Shown piece by piece: positions 35,473 through 45,684 of a stretch of 64,000 bases of DNA. Position 1 is the stretch's first letter. Each line of letters opens with the position of its first letter. The position numbers and the translations under genes were made by a program. Origin of the DNA: Bog-473 sp963745665 (lineage in GTDB: Bacteria; Actinomycetota; Acidimicrobiia; Acidimicrobiales; RAAP-2); NCBI GenBank assembly GCA_963745665.1, contig CAVUYE010000002.1, positions 2,170,001 through 2,234,000 on the forward strand, given 5' to 3'. Below the pieces are notes generated by a model. That model saw only the letters and a program-made list of their open reading frames with translations, made no database searches and was not told where the DNA came from.

Positions 35473-36839
35473 ATGGAGGCGCCCCTGACCCAGTACGCCC
35501 TCCGCGACGGCATCCACATCGGGTACCAGGTCTGGGGGGGCGAGCCGGCGGGGCCCGCCGAGGACGTCGTCGACGTGCTCGAGTTCAACAGCGGCCTGAT
35601 GATCTCCATCGACGAGACCGTCGACGAGCCCAACTGGCTCCGCTACACCGAGCGGGTGGCCGACTTCTCCCGTCTGATCCGCTTCGACGCCGGCGGGCTC
35701 GGGCTGTCGGACCCGCTGCCGACCGGCACCGATCCCTCCATTGAGGGGTGGGGGCGCGACGCGCTCGCCGTCATGGACGCGGCCGGGTGTGCCCGTGCCG
35801 TGGTGCTGGCCTCGGCCGGAGGGACCATGGCCGCGCTGTGGTTGGCGGCGACCCACCCCGAGCGTGTCATCTCCCTCGTCATCGTGAACGGGACGGCCCG
35901 GGTGGGTCGGGCGGAGGACTACGGCCTCGGCGTCGGCGACGAGGACATGGCCCTGGCGAGGGGGATCGAGGTCACCCGGACCGACGAGGACGTGCCGACG
36001 GACATCGCCATCTTCGCCCCGAGCCTGGCCCACCGGGTCGGCTTCCAGGACTGGTGGGGCCGGGCGGCCCGGCGCGGCGCCAGCCCGGCGACCGCCGTCG
36101 CCTTCAACCTCGTCACCTTCTCGGCGGACATGCGCTGGACGCTCCCGTCCATCTCGTGCCCGGCGCTCGTCTTCGCCCGGCTCGACAGCTACGCCAACCT
36201 GAGCGAGCACGGCCGCTATCTCGTCGAGCACATCGCGGGCGCCCGCCTTGTCACCACGACCGGGCTCGACCTCCTCCCCTGGGCCGGTGAGTTCGACTCC
36301 ATCGTCGACGAGATGGAGGAGTTCGTCACGGGGCGCGCGGGGTGCACGCCGCCACCCGCCTGCTCGCCGCCGTGCTCTTCACCGACATCGTGGACTCGAC
36401 CGTGCGCGCCGCCGAGGTGGGCGACCGGCAGTGGCGGGCCGTCCTCGACGAGTTCGACGTCAACGTCGGGCGGCTCCTGGCCCGCCACGATGGCACCCTC
36501 GTCAAGATGATGGGCGACGGGATCCTGGCGCGCTTCGTGGCGCCGGCGCAGGCGGTGCGCTGCGCCGAGGCCATGGTGACGACGGCGGCCAGCTTCGGCC
36601 TGCAGCTGCGGGCCGGCCTGCACGCCGGCGAGGTGGAGCTGCGCGGCGAGGACATCGGCGGGCTGGCCGTCCACATCGCCTCACGGGTGAGCGCCATGGC
36701 CGCACCCGGCGAGGTGCTGGTGACCGGGACCGTGCGCGACCTGGTCGTCGGCTCGGGCATCGTCTTCGACGACCGGGGCCGGCACAACCTCAAGGGCCTG
36801 CCCGACGAGTGGCAGGTGCTGGCGGTGGAGAGGGCGTGA
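35473..36839 (+). CDS. Alpha/beta-hydrolase joined to class III adenylate/guanylate cyclase domain, frameshifted
   Basis: Residues ~1-290 are an alpha/beta hydrolase-like domain (QYALRDGIHIGYQVWG, FDAGGLGLSDPLPTG, VVLASAGGTMAALWLAATHPE; note Ala-Ser-Ala-Gly-Gly at the nucleophile elbow). Residues ~295-455 are a class III cyclase domain: AAVLFTDIVDST with the first metal Asp, GTLVKMMGDGILARF with the second, LRAGLHAGEVELRGEDIGG, VHIASRVSAMAAPGEVLV. This two-domain order is known in mycobacterial and related cyclases. The frames change at 36340: GCGGGGTGC lacks one G, giving GRAGVHAATRLL when restored. Read as two genes, the second would start at GTG 36342. It could make cAMP in response to a hydrolase-domain ligand. 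Confidence 0.82.
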
Positions 36840-36845
36840 CCCTCC

Positions 36846-39021
36846 GTGAGTGACCCCACGTCTCCCGCCAGGCGCGCCAGAAGGCGACACCGTCGGGCGC
36901 AGGTCCGCCGACGCCGTGCGGTGGTGCTGCTCGTTCTCGTCTTCGTGGTGGCCGCCCTGGTGGTGACGCTCACGTCGGGAGGCTCTTCCCCGCCGACGCG
37001 CAGCTCGACGTCGAACGTCACGCAGGCGACTCACGCCCCGGCGACTGCATCGGCGTCGGGATCGGGCTCCTCGGCCCCAGGGGTCTCCCGGGGTGCCGGC
37101 ACGCACCGGGGACGAACGATTGCCTCGGGACCCCCGTCACTCGAGGCCGGCATTGAGCCGTGGCAGCTCGCCGCCCCGCTCTCTCGCGAGGCGCTCGTCG
37201 CCGTCGGGAGCCGGCTCCGCATTCTCGGTGGACTGTCTCCCTCTGGAAACTCCCTCAACGGCGTGTCCTGGATCGACCCGGCGAGCGGGACGGTCACGGC
37301 GGCGGGCTCGCTCGCCTCCGTGGTCCACGACGGCGCAGGGCGCGCAGATCGGAGCGACCTCGTACGTCTTCGGTGGCGGCTCACCCAACACATTCGCCAC
37401 CGTGCAGTCGCTCGGCGCCACGGCCACGGCCGCGACCGGCACGGTGGCCGGCCAGCTGCCACAGCCCCGCTCGGACCTCGCCAGTGCCACCATCGGGCGC
37501 ACCGTCTTCATCGTGGGCGGCTACGACGGCACCACCTACGAACCTTCGGTCCTGGCCACGACGGACGGCACCCACTTCTCGAACGTGGCCAACCTGCCCG
37601 CACCTGTGCGCTACCCCGCGGTCGTCGCGCTCGGCGGCGACGTGTTCGCGTTCGGGGGCCAGACGGGCAGCGGCGCCGGCAGCGCGGTGACGGCGACGGC
37701 GCAGATTCAGGAGATCGATCCTGCGACCCATTCCGCCCACGTCGTCGGCACCCTGCCCCAGGCGCTGTACGGCGCGGCCGCCTTCGTCATCGACGGCCAT
37801 ATCTACCTGGCCGGCGGCCAGACGGGCAGCGGCCAGACGCTGACCCAACTCTACGAATTCGACCAGCGCACCCATCGGGTCGCCGACGCCGGCCTGCTTC
37901 CTCAGGCCGTCGCCTTCGGCGGCTATGCCACGGTCGGAACCGGAAAAGCTGCCATCGGGTACCTCGTGGGCGGCGAGGTGGCCCAGCAGTCGGGCACTGA
38001 CCAGGCCGGCTTGCCCACGGGATCGCTGGCGAGCGTGATCTCCCTGCGGCCAAGCCCCTATGGCGGACCAGTGGGCGGGGCCGCTGCGGGAGCCCCTTAC
38101 CAGGGCCACCTGCTGATCGCCGACCGAGGCAACGACCGTCTGCTGGTTGTCGACGCGGCACGCAACCTCCAGTGGCAGTACCCCTCGGCCTCCATGCCGC
38201 CTCCGCCGGGAGGCTTCTACTTTCCCGACGACGCCTTCTTCTTCCATCGGGGCACCGGGATCATCTCCAACCAGGAGGAGAACCACACCATTGTGGAGAT
38301 CGGCTACCCGTCGGGAAAGATCCTCTGGCAATACGGGCATCCCGGAGAGCCCGGCGCCGCGGCGGGCTACCTGAACCAACCAGACGACGCCTACCTGCTC
38401 AAGAACGGCGACATCACGGTGGCCGACGCAATGAACGACCGGATCCTCTTCATTTCGCCCAGCGGGACGGTCTTGAACCAGATCGGCACAAACGGGGTGG
38501 CGGTGCACAACCCACCCACGGGCGTGGGCTACCCCAACGGCGACACTCCGCTCGCCGATGGGAACGTGCTGGTCTCGGAGATAAATGGATCGTGGATTTC
38601 GGAGTACACGCCCGCCGGCCAGCTGGTCTGGACCGTGCAGCTGCCGACCGTCAACTATCCCTCCGATCCCCAACAGGTCGGCTCGAACCTCTACCTCCTC
38701 ACGGACTACGACCCACCCGCCGAGGGGCGCATCCTGACGATCCGCCGCTCCGGCGCCGTCGTCTGGAAGTACGACGTCGTGTCCGGAGACGGCATGCTCA
38801 AGAAGCCGTCGCTGGCGGAGCGACTGCCAAACGGCCTGATCATGGCCAACGACGATTACCGCAACCGCGTCGTCGTCATCGACCCGCGTGACGACAGCAT
38901 CGTGTGGCAGTACGGACTCACCGACACTTCGGGCACGGCGCCCGGGTTGCTCAGCATCCCGGATGGCTTCGACCTGCTGCTCGCCAACGGGACCACCCCG
39001 ACCCACCCACAAACGGGCTGA
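36846..39021 (+). CDS. Membrane-anchored kelch/NHL double beta-propeller protein, frameshifted
   Basis: A ~724-residue extracytoplasmic protein. Basic N-terminus, one membrane helix (VVLLVLVFVVAALVVTLTSG), a Ser/Thr linker, then kelch-type blades (SRLRILGGLSPSGNSLN, VFIVGGYDGTTYEPSV, DVFAFGGQTGSG, IYLAGGQTGSGQTL). From residue ~420 there are NHL/PQQ-like blades (LLIADRGNDRLLVVDAARN, LQWQYP, ILWQYGHPG, DITVADAMNDRILFI). The frame switches near 37335 (CACGACGGCGCAGGGCG); removing one base gives VVHDAQGAQIGATSYVFGG. Follows the cyclase gene by 6 bp. The role is unknown; likely binding or sensing at the cell surface. Confidence 0.78.
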
Positions 39022-39102
39022 GCATGACCGGGACGGTGACCCCGGCCGTGCTAGTCATTGACCGTCGATTGCTCGGGGCACCGTAGAGATCGGAGATCGC
39101 AC

Positions 39103-40401
39103 ATGGCGCAACGGACTCGACCCATCGCATCGAACCGCAACCCCGGGCGTGCGCCAACGGCCGGCGCGGGCAGACCCGGCTCGCGGCGCAGACGGCGCAC
39201 GCGCTTCGACGCCCCGCCGCCGCATGCGCTGGCTCTTTCCGGGTGGGCCCTGCTGCCACTGCGTGCGTTCCTCGGATTCACCTTCTGCTTCGCGGGGTTG
39301 CAAAAACTGGCGAACCCAAACTTCTTCAACGCCAACAGCCCGTCCAGTATTCAAGCCCAGCTGATCGCGTCCATCAGGATCAGCCCTGTGCACATGCTCT
39401 TGGGGCACCTCCTTCGGTTCGCCGTGCCGATCGGCATCGTCATTGCGCTGGCTGAGCTGGCCGTCGGGCTGGGGACGCTTCTCGGGCTCTGGACCCGGCT
39501 GGCGGCGGCCGGCGGAGTCTTCCTGTCCTTCACCCTCTTCTTGACCGTGAGCTTCCACTCCTCGCCGTACTACACCGGCGCCGACATCGTCTTCCTGTTC
39601 GCCTGGATACCGCTCCTCCTGTCGGGCTCGGGTGGCGTGCTGTCCCTCGACGGGTTGATCGCGGCCAGGGTGGCGGCCGAGAACAAGAGCGGCCCGCCGA
39701 CCATCGTGCCGATCCGCTTCGACCTGGTGCAGCAGATCTGCGGTCAATTCGAGGACGACACGTGTCTCGCCCAGAGAGGACGGCCCTGCGACGTACACCG
39801 CTGCCCGTTCCTCGTCGACGAGCGCGGCAGCGTCGTGCAGCGGGGGCCCGACGCGGTGGACCGCCGGACCCTGGTCCTCGGCGGCACTGCGGTGGCCGCA
39901 TCCGCAGTGATCGGTGCCGTGGCGGCGGGTGCCGCCGCCGGGCTCGGCCGGGCCGTTGGCGGCGCGCCGAGCCCCGGGGGTGCCGGCACGACCGCCCTCT
40001 CACCCACCGTGCAGAGCGGCGGTGCCGGGACCACCTCAACCACGGCGGCAGTCGGGGCGACCACCACGACGACCGGTGCGCCGACCGCCACGGGCAAGCC
40101 CATTGGCCTGGCCAGCCAGGTGCCCGTCGGCGGCGCGGCCACTTTCACGGACCCGGCGACGGGTGATCCGGGTCTGGTGCTGCAGCTCGCCAAGGACCAG
40201 TTCGTGGCGTACGACGCGATCTGCCCGCACGCCGGCTGCACGGTCGGGTACGCACCCGGCGCCAAGCTGATCGTGTGCCCATGCCATGGCTCCGAGTTCG
40301 ACCCCGCGACGGGCGCCGTGATCAGCCCACCGGCCCCGCGAGGTCTCACGCCGATCCACGTGGCGGTCAGCGCCGACGGCTCGCTGCTCGCCGACGGCTG
40401 A
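39103..40401 (+). CDS. DoxX-family membrane domain fused to Rieske [2Fe-2S] domain
   Basis: A 432-residue fusion. Residues ~40-190 form a four-helix DoxX/DoxD-like unit (LLPLRAFLGFTFCFAGLQKL, IGIVIALAELAVGLGTLLGL, VFLSFTLFLTVSF, IVFLFAWIPLLLSG). A Cys-containing stretch (DTCLAQRGRPCDVHRCPF) leads to another hydrophobic segment (LVLGGTAVAASAVIGAVAAG) and a Thr-rich linker. The C-terminal Rieske domain (residues ~330-432) has both ligand boxes, CPHAGC and CPCHGS. ATG 39103 has GGAGA 6 nt upstream. DoxX/DoxD proteins are linked to thiosulfate:quinone oxidoreductase and thiol redox control, so I infer membrane electron transfer to or from quinone. Separate proteins in most organisms. Confidence 0.85.
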   Translation: MAQRTRPIASNRNPGRAPTAGAGRPGSRRRRRTRFDAPPPHALALSGWALLPLRAFLGFTFCFAGLQKLANPNFFNANSPSSIQAQLIASIRISPVHMLLGHLLRFAVPIGIVIALAELAVGLGTLLGLWTRLAAAGGVFLSFTLFLTVSFHSSPYYTGADIVFLFAWIPLLLSGSGGVLSLDGLIAARVAAENKSGPPTIVPIRFDLVQQICGQFEDDTCLAQRGRPCDVHRCPFLVDERGSVVQRGPDAVDRRTLVLGGTAVAASAVIGAVAAGAAAGLGRAVGGAPSPGGAGTTALSPTVQSGGAGTTSTTAAVGATTTTTGAPTATGKPIGLASQVPVGGAATFTDPATGDPGLVLQLAKDQFVAYDAICPHAGCTVGYAPGAKLIVCPCHGSEFDPATGAVISPPAPRGLTPIHVAVSADGSLLADG

Positions 40402-40497
40402 ACGCTGGCCGGTCCGCGGGGCTGTCCACGTCGAGCGATCCTGGCCGCGAGCAGGCCTCGCACTGCACGACACCGCGGCACCGCGCCCGCTGTTTGA

Positions 40498-41049
40498 ATG
40501 TCCGCCATGACTCTCTACGCGTTGGGTGACGAACGGCCGCGGATCCACCCCGATGCCTACATCCACCCTCTCGCGGTCCTGATCGGCGAGGTCCGCATCG
40601 GACCGGGCTCGAGCGTGTGGCCAGGGGCCGTCATCCGTGCCGACAACGGTCCGATCGTGATCGGCGCCCGGACCTCGATACAGGACGGGTCCGTCATCCA
40701 CACCCAAGCCGTGCGACAGACGCGGATCGGGGACGACTGCGTGATCGGGCACCTGGTGCATCTCGAGGGCTGTGTCCTCGAGGACCGGGTGCTCATCGGT
40801 TCGGGCGCCACCGTCCTGGAGGGGGTCGTCTGCCGCTCCGGTTCCCTCGTGGGTGCCGGGGCCGTGGTCCGCCCGGGGACGGAGGTCCCGGCCGGCGCCA
40901 TGGCGCTGGGCGTTCCGGCCCGCATCCGGCTGGGCGCGGTCAGCCCGGATGCGGTGCGGGTCAATGCCGACGCGTACTCCACCCGGCATCTCCCCCAGCA
41001 TCGCGACGGCAGCCACGAGGTCACCCTGGCGGAATGCCTCGAGCCGTGA
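40498..41049 (+). CDS. Gamma-carbonic anhydrase-like left-handed beta-helix protein
   Basis: A 183-residue hexapeptide-repeat protein (IHPLAVLIGEVRIGPGSSVW, VIGARTSIQDGSVIH, IGDDCVIGHLVHLEGCVLED, VLIGSGATVLEGVVC). The His residues of SVIHT and GHLVHLEG occupy the zinc-ligand positions of gamma-class carbonic anhydrases and their PaaY/YrdA relatives. Activity is plausible but not shown by sequence. An internal ATG at 40507 (MTLYALG) is an equally good start. It converges on the transglutaminase gene with only 3 bp between stops. Confidence 0.9.
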   Translation: MSAMTLYALGDERPRIHPDAYIHPLAVLIGEVRIGPGSSVWPGAVIRADNGPIVIGARTSIQDGSVIHTQAVRQTRIGDDCVIGHLVHLEGCVLEDRVLIGSGATVLEGVVCRSGSLVGAGAVVRPGTEVPAGAMALGVPARIRLGAVSPDAVRVNADAYSTRHLPQHRDGSHEVTLAECLEP

Positions 41050-41052
41050 CGC

Positions 41053-43290
41053 CTACAGACGGTCGGCCGCACCCACCCGAGAGGCCGCAGCATCCTTCAG
41101 CTGCTTCCGCACGCGGAGGGCAGCCGCATACGCAGCGCGACTCCGCTCCTCTGACGTGCCGAATGGATCGAACAGGGCGGCGTCCACCGACTCGGCGACC
41201 ATGATGCCGTCCGCGATCAGGGACGCGCCGCCATCGTCCGCTCCGGCGCTCGCCGGGTGCGCCGGGTCCGGGCGCAGATCCTCGAAGAGGAGGTCCAGGG
41301 GCTGCCACAAGGGGCGCTCGACCCCCGCCCGACGCAGCGCTCGCTCGACCTCGGCCTGGGCGAGCAGCGCCAACTGGTCCGGGGCGCGGCCCGCCGGGGA
41401 CCAGCGCCGGCGGCGAACACCGAACAGCACCACAAGGACCACCAGCACCCCTGCGGCGCCACCCACTGCCCACCAGACGACACCCGATCCCGACCCCGAC
41501 CCCGCTGCGGCCGTGGTCGGCGTGCCGCCACTCGACCCGACCGGGGTCGGCACCGTCGTCGGCACGGAGAACGGCGCCGTCCCGGACGGGGCCGTCGTCG
41601 GTGGAGCGCCCGGTGTCGTCCTCGTCACGCCGCTGGGCCCGATCACGCCCTCGGGGGCGACCTCGCCCCGGGGCTGTTGGGGGGTGGGCTCGAAGGACAC
41701 CCACCCTGCCCCCGGCCCGAGGTACACCTGCGGCCAGGCGTGCGCGTCCGCACCCTGCACGCTGACCTCGCCGGGCCCGCTGTACCGGCCGGCCGTGAAC
41801 CCCACGACCACGCGGCTCGGCAGGCCGAGGGAACGGGCCAGCACCACGTACGCGCCGGCGAACTGCTCGCAGCTGCCCGATCGGGTCTGCGTGAGGAAGC
41901 TGACCAAGGGGTCGGTGCCCGGCGGGGAGGCCGGCGGACTCAAGGTGTAGTGGAACCGGCCGGAGCGGAACCAGTTGGTCAACAACTCCGCCTCGCTCAG
42001 CGGGCCCTGTGCGCCGTCCACGATCGAACGCGCCAGCGCCGCGATGCTCGGTGGAAGAACGGGGAGCGCGGTCTCGGCCTGCACGAGGCTCGGCGGGCCT
42101 GTCGCCTCGGATGCATTGCCTCCGAGGGATCCGGGTTGGGTCACCGGAGGCGGAGACAAGGTCGTGTACTGCTGCCCCGACGTCGTCGGGGTGGGTGCGA
42201 CCGCGCCCACGGCCGTCAACGTGGCCGATGTTCCCGCCAGCGCGACCGTCCCCGGCGGGACCGGGAGAATGCGACTGGCGAGGTCCGCTATCTGGACCGT
42301 CGCCTTGAAGTCCCTCGAGCCCGAGGACGCAGCACCCGACCCCGATCGACCCACCACCCCAGTGCCGTGCGCCGCCGCCGCCGCCGTACCCGGATCGGGA
42401 ACCCACACGCCGTTGCGCAGGACGTTGAGGACGGCCACCTGCCAATAGGTGCGGTAGCGGCTGTTCGCCCGGAACAGCACGTCATTGGCGTCGTGCACCT
42501 CGACCGCGAGCAGTTTGGAGGTGAGCGACTCCGCGCTCAGCGGCACGGCCGGCGCCACGCCGGCACCGGACGACCCGGCACCTCCTGCGCTCCACGTCAG
42601 GAGCGCGGCCACGAGAACGACTCCTGCCATGGTGCAGGCCGTCAGTGCGGCCGGGGTGGCCCACCTCCGCAGGTGCGTTGCGTGCGATGGCTGGACAGGT
42701 GCAGCCCGAGCCGTGGACAGGGTCAGTGCTGCGGCAGCGACGAAGAGCACGACGAGAACCGCCATCGAACCTGCCGTGCTCTGGCTGCAGGCGAACGCGA
42801 GAAGGCCCACCGGGCCGAGAAGCGCGAGCCCCGGATACAACCGATCCGGGTTGTCGCTGGCGCGCAGGAGGAGCGACGCGAGGAGCGCCACGACGCCTCC
42901 GGCCATCGCCGCCAGGAACACGAGTCCCGGGACGGGAGGGAACGGGACGGCGAATTGACCGAGCAGGGGCCGCGCCGTGTGCAGGTCCGCCTGCACCACG
43001 TGCCACGTGTGCACGGTCGGGAGGCCGAACGTGGTTGCGGTGCCGACCGACATCCAGATGCTCGTGAGGATCACGGCGACGGTTCCCGCAACGGCCCGGA
43101 CGGGCAGCGCCACCCGCAGGGCGGCCAAGAGGGTCGGCACCGCAGAGCCAACTGCAGCCGAGACGAGCAAGGGAACAACGACCCGTCCCCCGGGATCGCC
43201 CTGGAACAGACGCCCGACCGCGACGGCGGCGAGCACCGAGGCCGCCAGCAACCAGACGTCCGGTCCGAGGCGCCGGAGCGTGCGCATCAC
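41053..43290 (-). CDS. Transglutaminase-like membrane protein (TgpA family)
   Basis: A 745-residue membrane protein. The N-terminal ~230 residues hold about six membrane helices (VWLLAASVLAAVAVGRLF through TACTMAGVVLVAALLTW). An extracytoplasmic transglutaminase core follows: Cys in RSGSCEQFAGAYVVLARSL, His in GADAHAWPQVYL, and GWVSFEPTP where Glu replaces the usual Asp, a variant common in actinobacteria. A further helix (WWAVGGAAGVLVVLVVLF) and a cytoplasmic DUF4129-like tail (QLALLAQAEVERALRRAGV) end it. The start overlaps the DUF58 stop (ATGA). Known partners are DUF58 and MoxR proteins, both present upstream. Likely cell-envelope protein maturation. Confidence 0.9.
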   Translation of the reverse strand: MMRTLRRLGPDVWLLAASVLAAVAVGRLFQGDPGGRVVVPLLVSAAVGSAVPTLLAALRVALPVRAVAGTVAVILTSIWMSVGTATTFGLPTVHTWHVVQADLHTARPLLGQFAVPFPPVPGLVFLAAMAGGVVALLASLLLRASDNPDRLYPGLALLGPVGLLAFACSQSTAGSMAVLVVLFVAAAALTLSTARAAPVQPSHATHLRRWATPAALTACTMAGVVLVAALLTWSAGGAGSSGAGVAPAVPLSAESLTSKLLAVEVHDANDVLFRANSRYRTYWQVAVLNVLRNGVWVPDPGTAAAAAHGTGVVGRSGSGAASSGSRDFKATVQIADLASRILPVPPGTVALAGTSATLTAVGAVAPTPTTSGQQYTTLSPPPVTQPGSLGGNASEATGPPSLVQAETALPVLPPSIAALARSIVDGAQGPLSEAELLTNWFRSGRFHYTLSPPASPPGTDPLVSFLTQTRSGSCEQFAGAYVVLARSLGLPSRVVVGFTAGRYSGPGEVSVQGADAHAWPQVYLGPGAGWVSFEPTPQQPRGEVAPEGVIGPSGVTRTTPGAPPTTAPSGTAPFSVPTTVPTPVGSSGGTPTTAAAGSGSGSGVVWWAVGGAAGVLVVLVVLFGVRRRRWSPAGRAPDQLALLAQAEVERALRRAGVERPLWQPLDLLFEDLRPDPAHPASAGADDGGASLIADGIMVAESVDAALFDPFGTSEERSRAAYAAALRVRKQLKDAAASRVGAADRL

Positions 43291-44484
43291 TCGACCACCA
43301 CGACCGACCCCGGACGGAGCGAGAGGGGAAGGGACGGCGCCGCGGTGGGCGTCGTGATCACCGGAGCGCCGAGGGACAGTGCCGATGCGGACGGCACGCC
43401 ATGGAGGCTCGAGCGCGTGGGTCGGACCTCGGCGAGGAAGGTCACCAACGCGACCAGCCCCTCGGGCGTGGTCGGGCCCCGGACCCGGCGTCCCGAGAGC
43501 GTGGACACGTCGTAGTCGGCGGCGCGTCCTTCTGCGGTCGAGACGAAGTCGTACAGGACTCCCAAGGCTCTCTCGAACGCATCACGCCGGTGCACACGGG
43601 CCCGGTCGTCGAGCACGACGCTGACCACGTCTTCGGAGTCCGGGCGGAAATCATGGACGAGCAGGGACCCGAACCGGGCTTCGGCCTGCCAGGAGAGGAG
43701 GTGCAGGCGGTCCCCCGGCTCGTACGGCCGCAGTCCGCTCCATTCGCCTCCGGGATCATCGGAGTGCACGCCGGCCGGACCATCGCCGAACTGCGTCGAT
43801 CCGGTCCATCCCGGACGGACTGCGGGCGGTGTCGCGCCGACGATGGCGGGCGGGTGGACGACGAGCATGACGGGTCTGGCCGTCGCGACCGTCAGGCCGA
43901 ACAAGGCGAAAGGATCGTGCACCCACAGGCGCAGAGGTCCGATCGTGAAGACGCCGCGCCGCCCGGTGGGCAACGACAGGGTCGACGAACGCGTGCTCAC
44001 CCGACAGCAGCCGGTCCCAGCGGATCAGGCGCCCCACCTCCGGGGCCAGCGTGACCGGCGGGGCTGCGGGTTCGGCCACAGGCGGCCCGCTCGGGATTCC
44101 CACGCGCCAATGCTCCGACGGTCGATCGAGGCTGAACGGAGGGCCGTCGGCCGCACCCGAATGGGTCAGCTGGACCAGGAGGCTGCTCGGCGCGCCAACG
44201 GGGACGACCGGGGGGGCGATCATCAGGTGGACCTCGACGCCCTCGCCACGTTGGGCGCGCCCGAGGACCATGACCGGGGCCACGACGAAGGGGACGGCCA
44301 CGACCACCAACACGAGCAGCAGGGCGCTGTCCCCTGTGGCGATCTCGACGACGACGAGGGTGACGGCCACGACAGCGACCCCCACGCCGCGCCAGGTCGG
44401 TCGCAGTCGGGTGATGCGGGTCCAGAGGCGCGCGTCGCGTCGAGTCAGTTCGGATCGGCCGCGCGTGGTGGTCTCGCGGGCCAT
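43287..44484 (-). CDS. DUF58 domain protein, frameshifted
   Basis: A ~398-residue DUF58 membrane protein. Two N-terminal helices (GVGVAVVAVTLVVVEIATG, ALLLVLVVVAVPFVVAPVMV). After the break comes the diagnostic LSLPTGRRGVFTIGPLRLW-VHDPFALF, then GLRPYEPGDRLHLLSWQAEAR, the conserved G-x-R-x-Y-x-x-G-D-x-x-R-x-x-x-W motif with Leu-Ser variation, and a VWA-like C-terminus (DVVSVVLDDRARVH). The frames change near 43980: GTCGACCCTGTCG with one C too many; removal joins AFVD to LSLPTG. Lies between MoxR and transglutaminase genes, the standard trio. Confidence 0.85.
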
Positions 44485-44488
44485 GCGC

Positions 44489-45523
44489 TCAGGTCCCGCT
44501 GCGGGCGTCGGCCAGTGTCTCGGACCCCGGAATGGGGATGTGCTGGACGAGGTCCGTCACGACCTCGTGCACGCCGGTGCCGGAGCGCTCGCTGCCGGGC
44601 AGGAGGACGAGTCGGTGACCGAGCGCCGGCTCGACCGCACGCTGTACGTCGGAGGGGACGACATAGTGCCGACCCGCCGCCAGCGCCAGGGCACAGGAGG
44701 CCTGTCGGAGAGCAATGGCACCCCGAGGTGACGCGCCGACGGCCAGAGCGGGGTGGGCTCGGCTGGCCGCGACGATGTCGAGGATGTAGCCCCGTATGGC
44801 GTCCGAGACGTGCACGTCGCCGACGGCGCCGAGCAATGCGTCGAGGTCCGAGCGGGTGAGCGCCGGACCCAGCGCGTCGACAGGAGCGGTCGGACCGACG
44901 CGCGTCAGGAGGCGGTCCTCGTGTGCCCGGCTGGGATAGCCCAAGGAGAGACGCAGCAGGAAACGATCGCGTTGCCCCTGCGGGAGGGGCGAGGTGCCCG
45001 CGGCGTCGAAGGGGTTCTGGGTGGCGAGCACCATGAAGGGCCGGGGCAGGGGCCTCGTGGTGCCGTCCGCCGTGACCTGGCGCTCCTCCATCGCCTCCAG
45101 GAGGGCGGACTGCGACCGGGCCGATGCCCGGTTCAGCTCGTCCGCCATCAAGACGTTCGTGAAGACAGGGCCGGGACGGAATGTGGGTTCTCCTCGATCC
45201 CGATCGAGGACCATGGCGCCCGTCACGTCTGCGGGCAGGAGGTCGGCGGTGAACTGCACCCGGTGGAAGTCGAGCCCCAACGAACGGGCGAGTGCCTTGG
45301 CCAGCGTGGTCTTGCCCAATCCCGGGAGATCCTCGACCAGCAGGTGGCCCTGGGCGAGCAGGCACCCGACTGCGAGCTGCACCATCTCGTCGTCGGCGTA
45401 CAGGACACTCTGCACCGACTCCACGATCCGGGCATAGAGCTCACCGAGCTGCTCGGCCGCCCCGGGTGTGAGCACGAGCCCGACCGTTCGCCTGTCGTCC
45501 GCGTCGTCTCCCCCGGATGTCAT
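44489..45523 (-). CDS. MoxR-family AAA ATPase
   Basis: A 344-residue MoxR ATPase. Walker A is VEDLPGLGKTTLAKALARSL, Walker B NVLMADELNRASARSQ, sensor and lid region MVLATQNPFDAAGTSPLPQGQRDRFLLR, and SPRGAIALRQASCALA in the C-terminal helical domain. ATG 45523 chosen because upstream in-frame sequence runs into the divergent gene region. The DUF58 gene starts 4 bp after its stop. The trio MoxR-DUF58-transglutaminase is conserved in actinobacteria and linked to cell-envelope stress or protein maturation. Confidence 0.93.
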   Translation of the reverse strand: MTSGGDDADDRRTVGLVLTPGAAEQLGELYARIVESVQSVLYADDEMVQLAVGCLLAQGHLLVEDLPGLGKTTLAKALARSLGLDFHRVQFTADLLPADVTGAMVLDRDRGEPTFRPGPVFTNVLMADELNRASARSQSALLEAMEERQVTADGTTRPLPRPFMVLATQNPFDAAGTSPLPQGQRDRFLLRLSLGYPSRAHEDRLLTRVGPTAPVDALGPALTRSDLDALLGAVGDVHVSDAIRGYILDIVAASRAHPALAVGASPRGAIALRQASCALALAAGRHYVVPSDVQRAVEPALGHRLVLLPGSERSGTGVHEVVTDLVQHIPIPGSETLADARSGT

Positions 45524-45684
45524 CGCCCTCTCATTGCTCGAGCCCCACGGCGCGCACGGGCCAGAGGATAGGGGTTCGTCCCGGCGGAGGTGGGGCGACC
45601 TCGCCTGGAAAACTAAGGTGGACCGCACCGCTGGAAGGAGTCGTGGATCCATGAGCTCGTTGGCCGGGGCGCCGTAGTTCACGC

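Noticed and set aside
41257..43515. 752-codon plus-strand frame opposite the transglutaminase gene
   Set aside because: Arg/Gly/Pro-rich shadow of the minus-strand gene, which has clear membrane helices and a Cys-His core.
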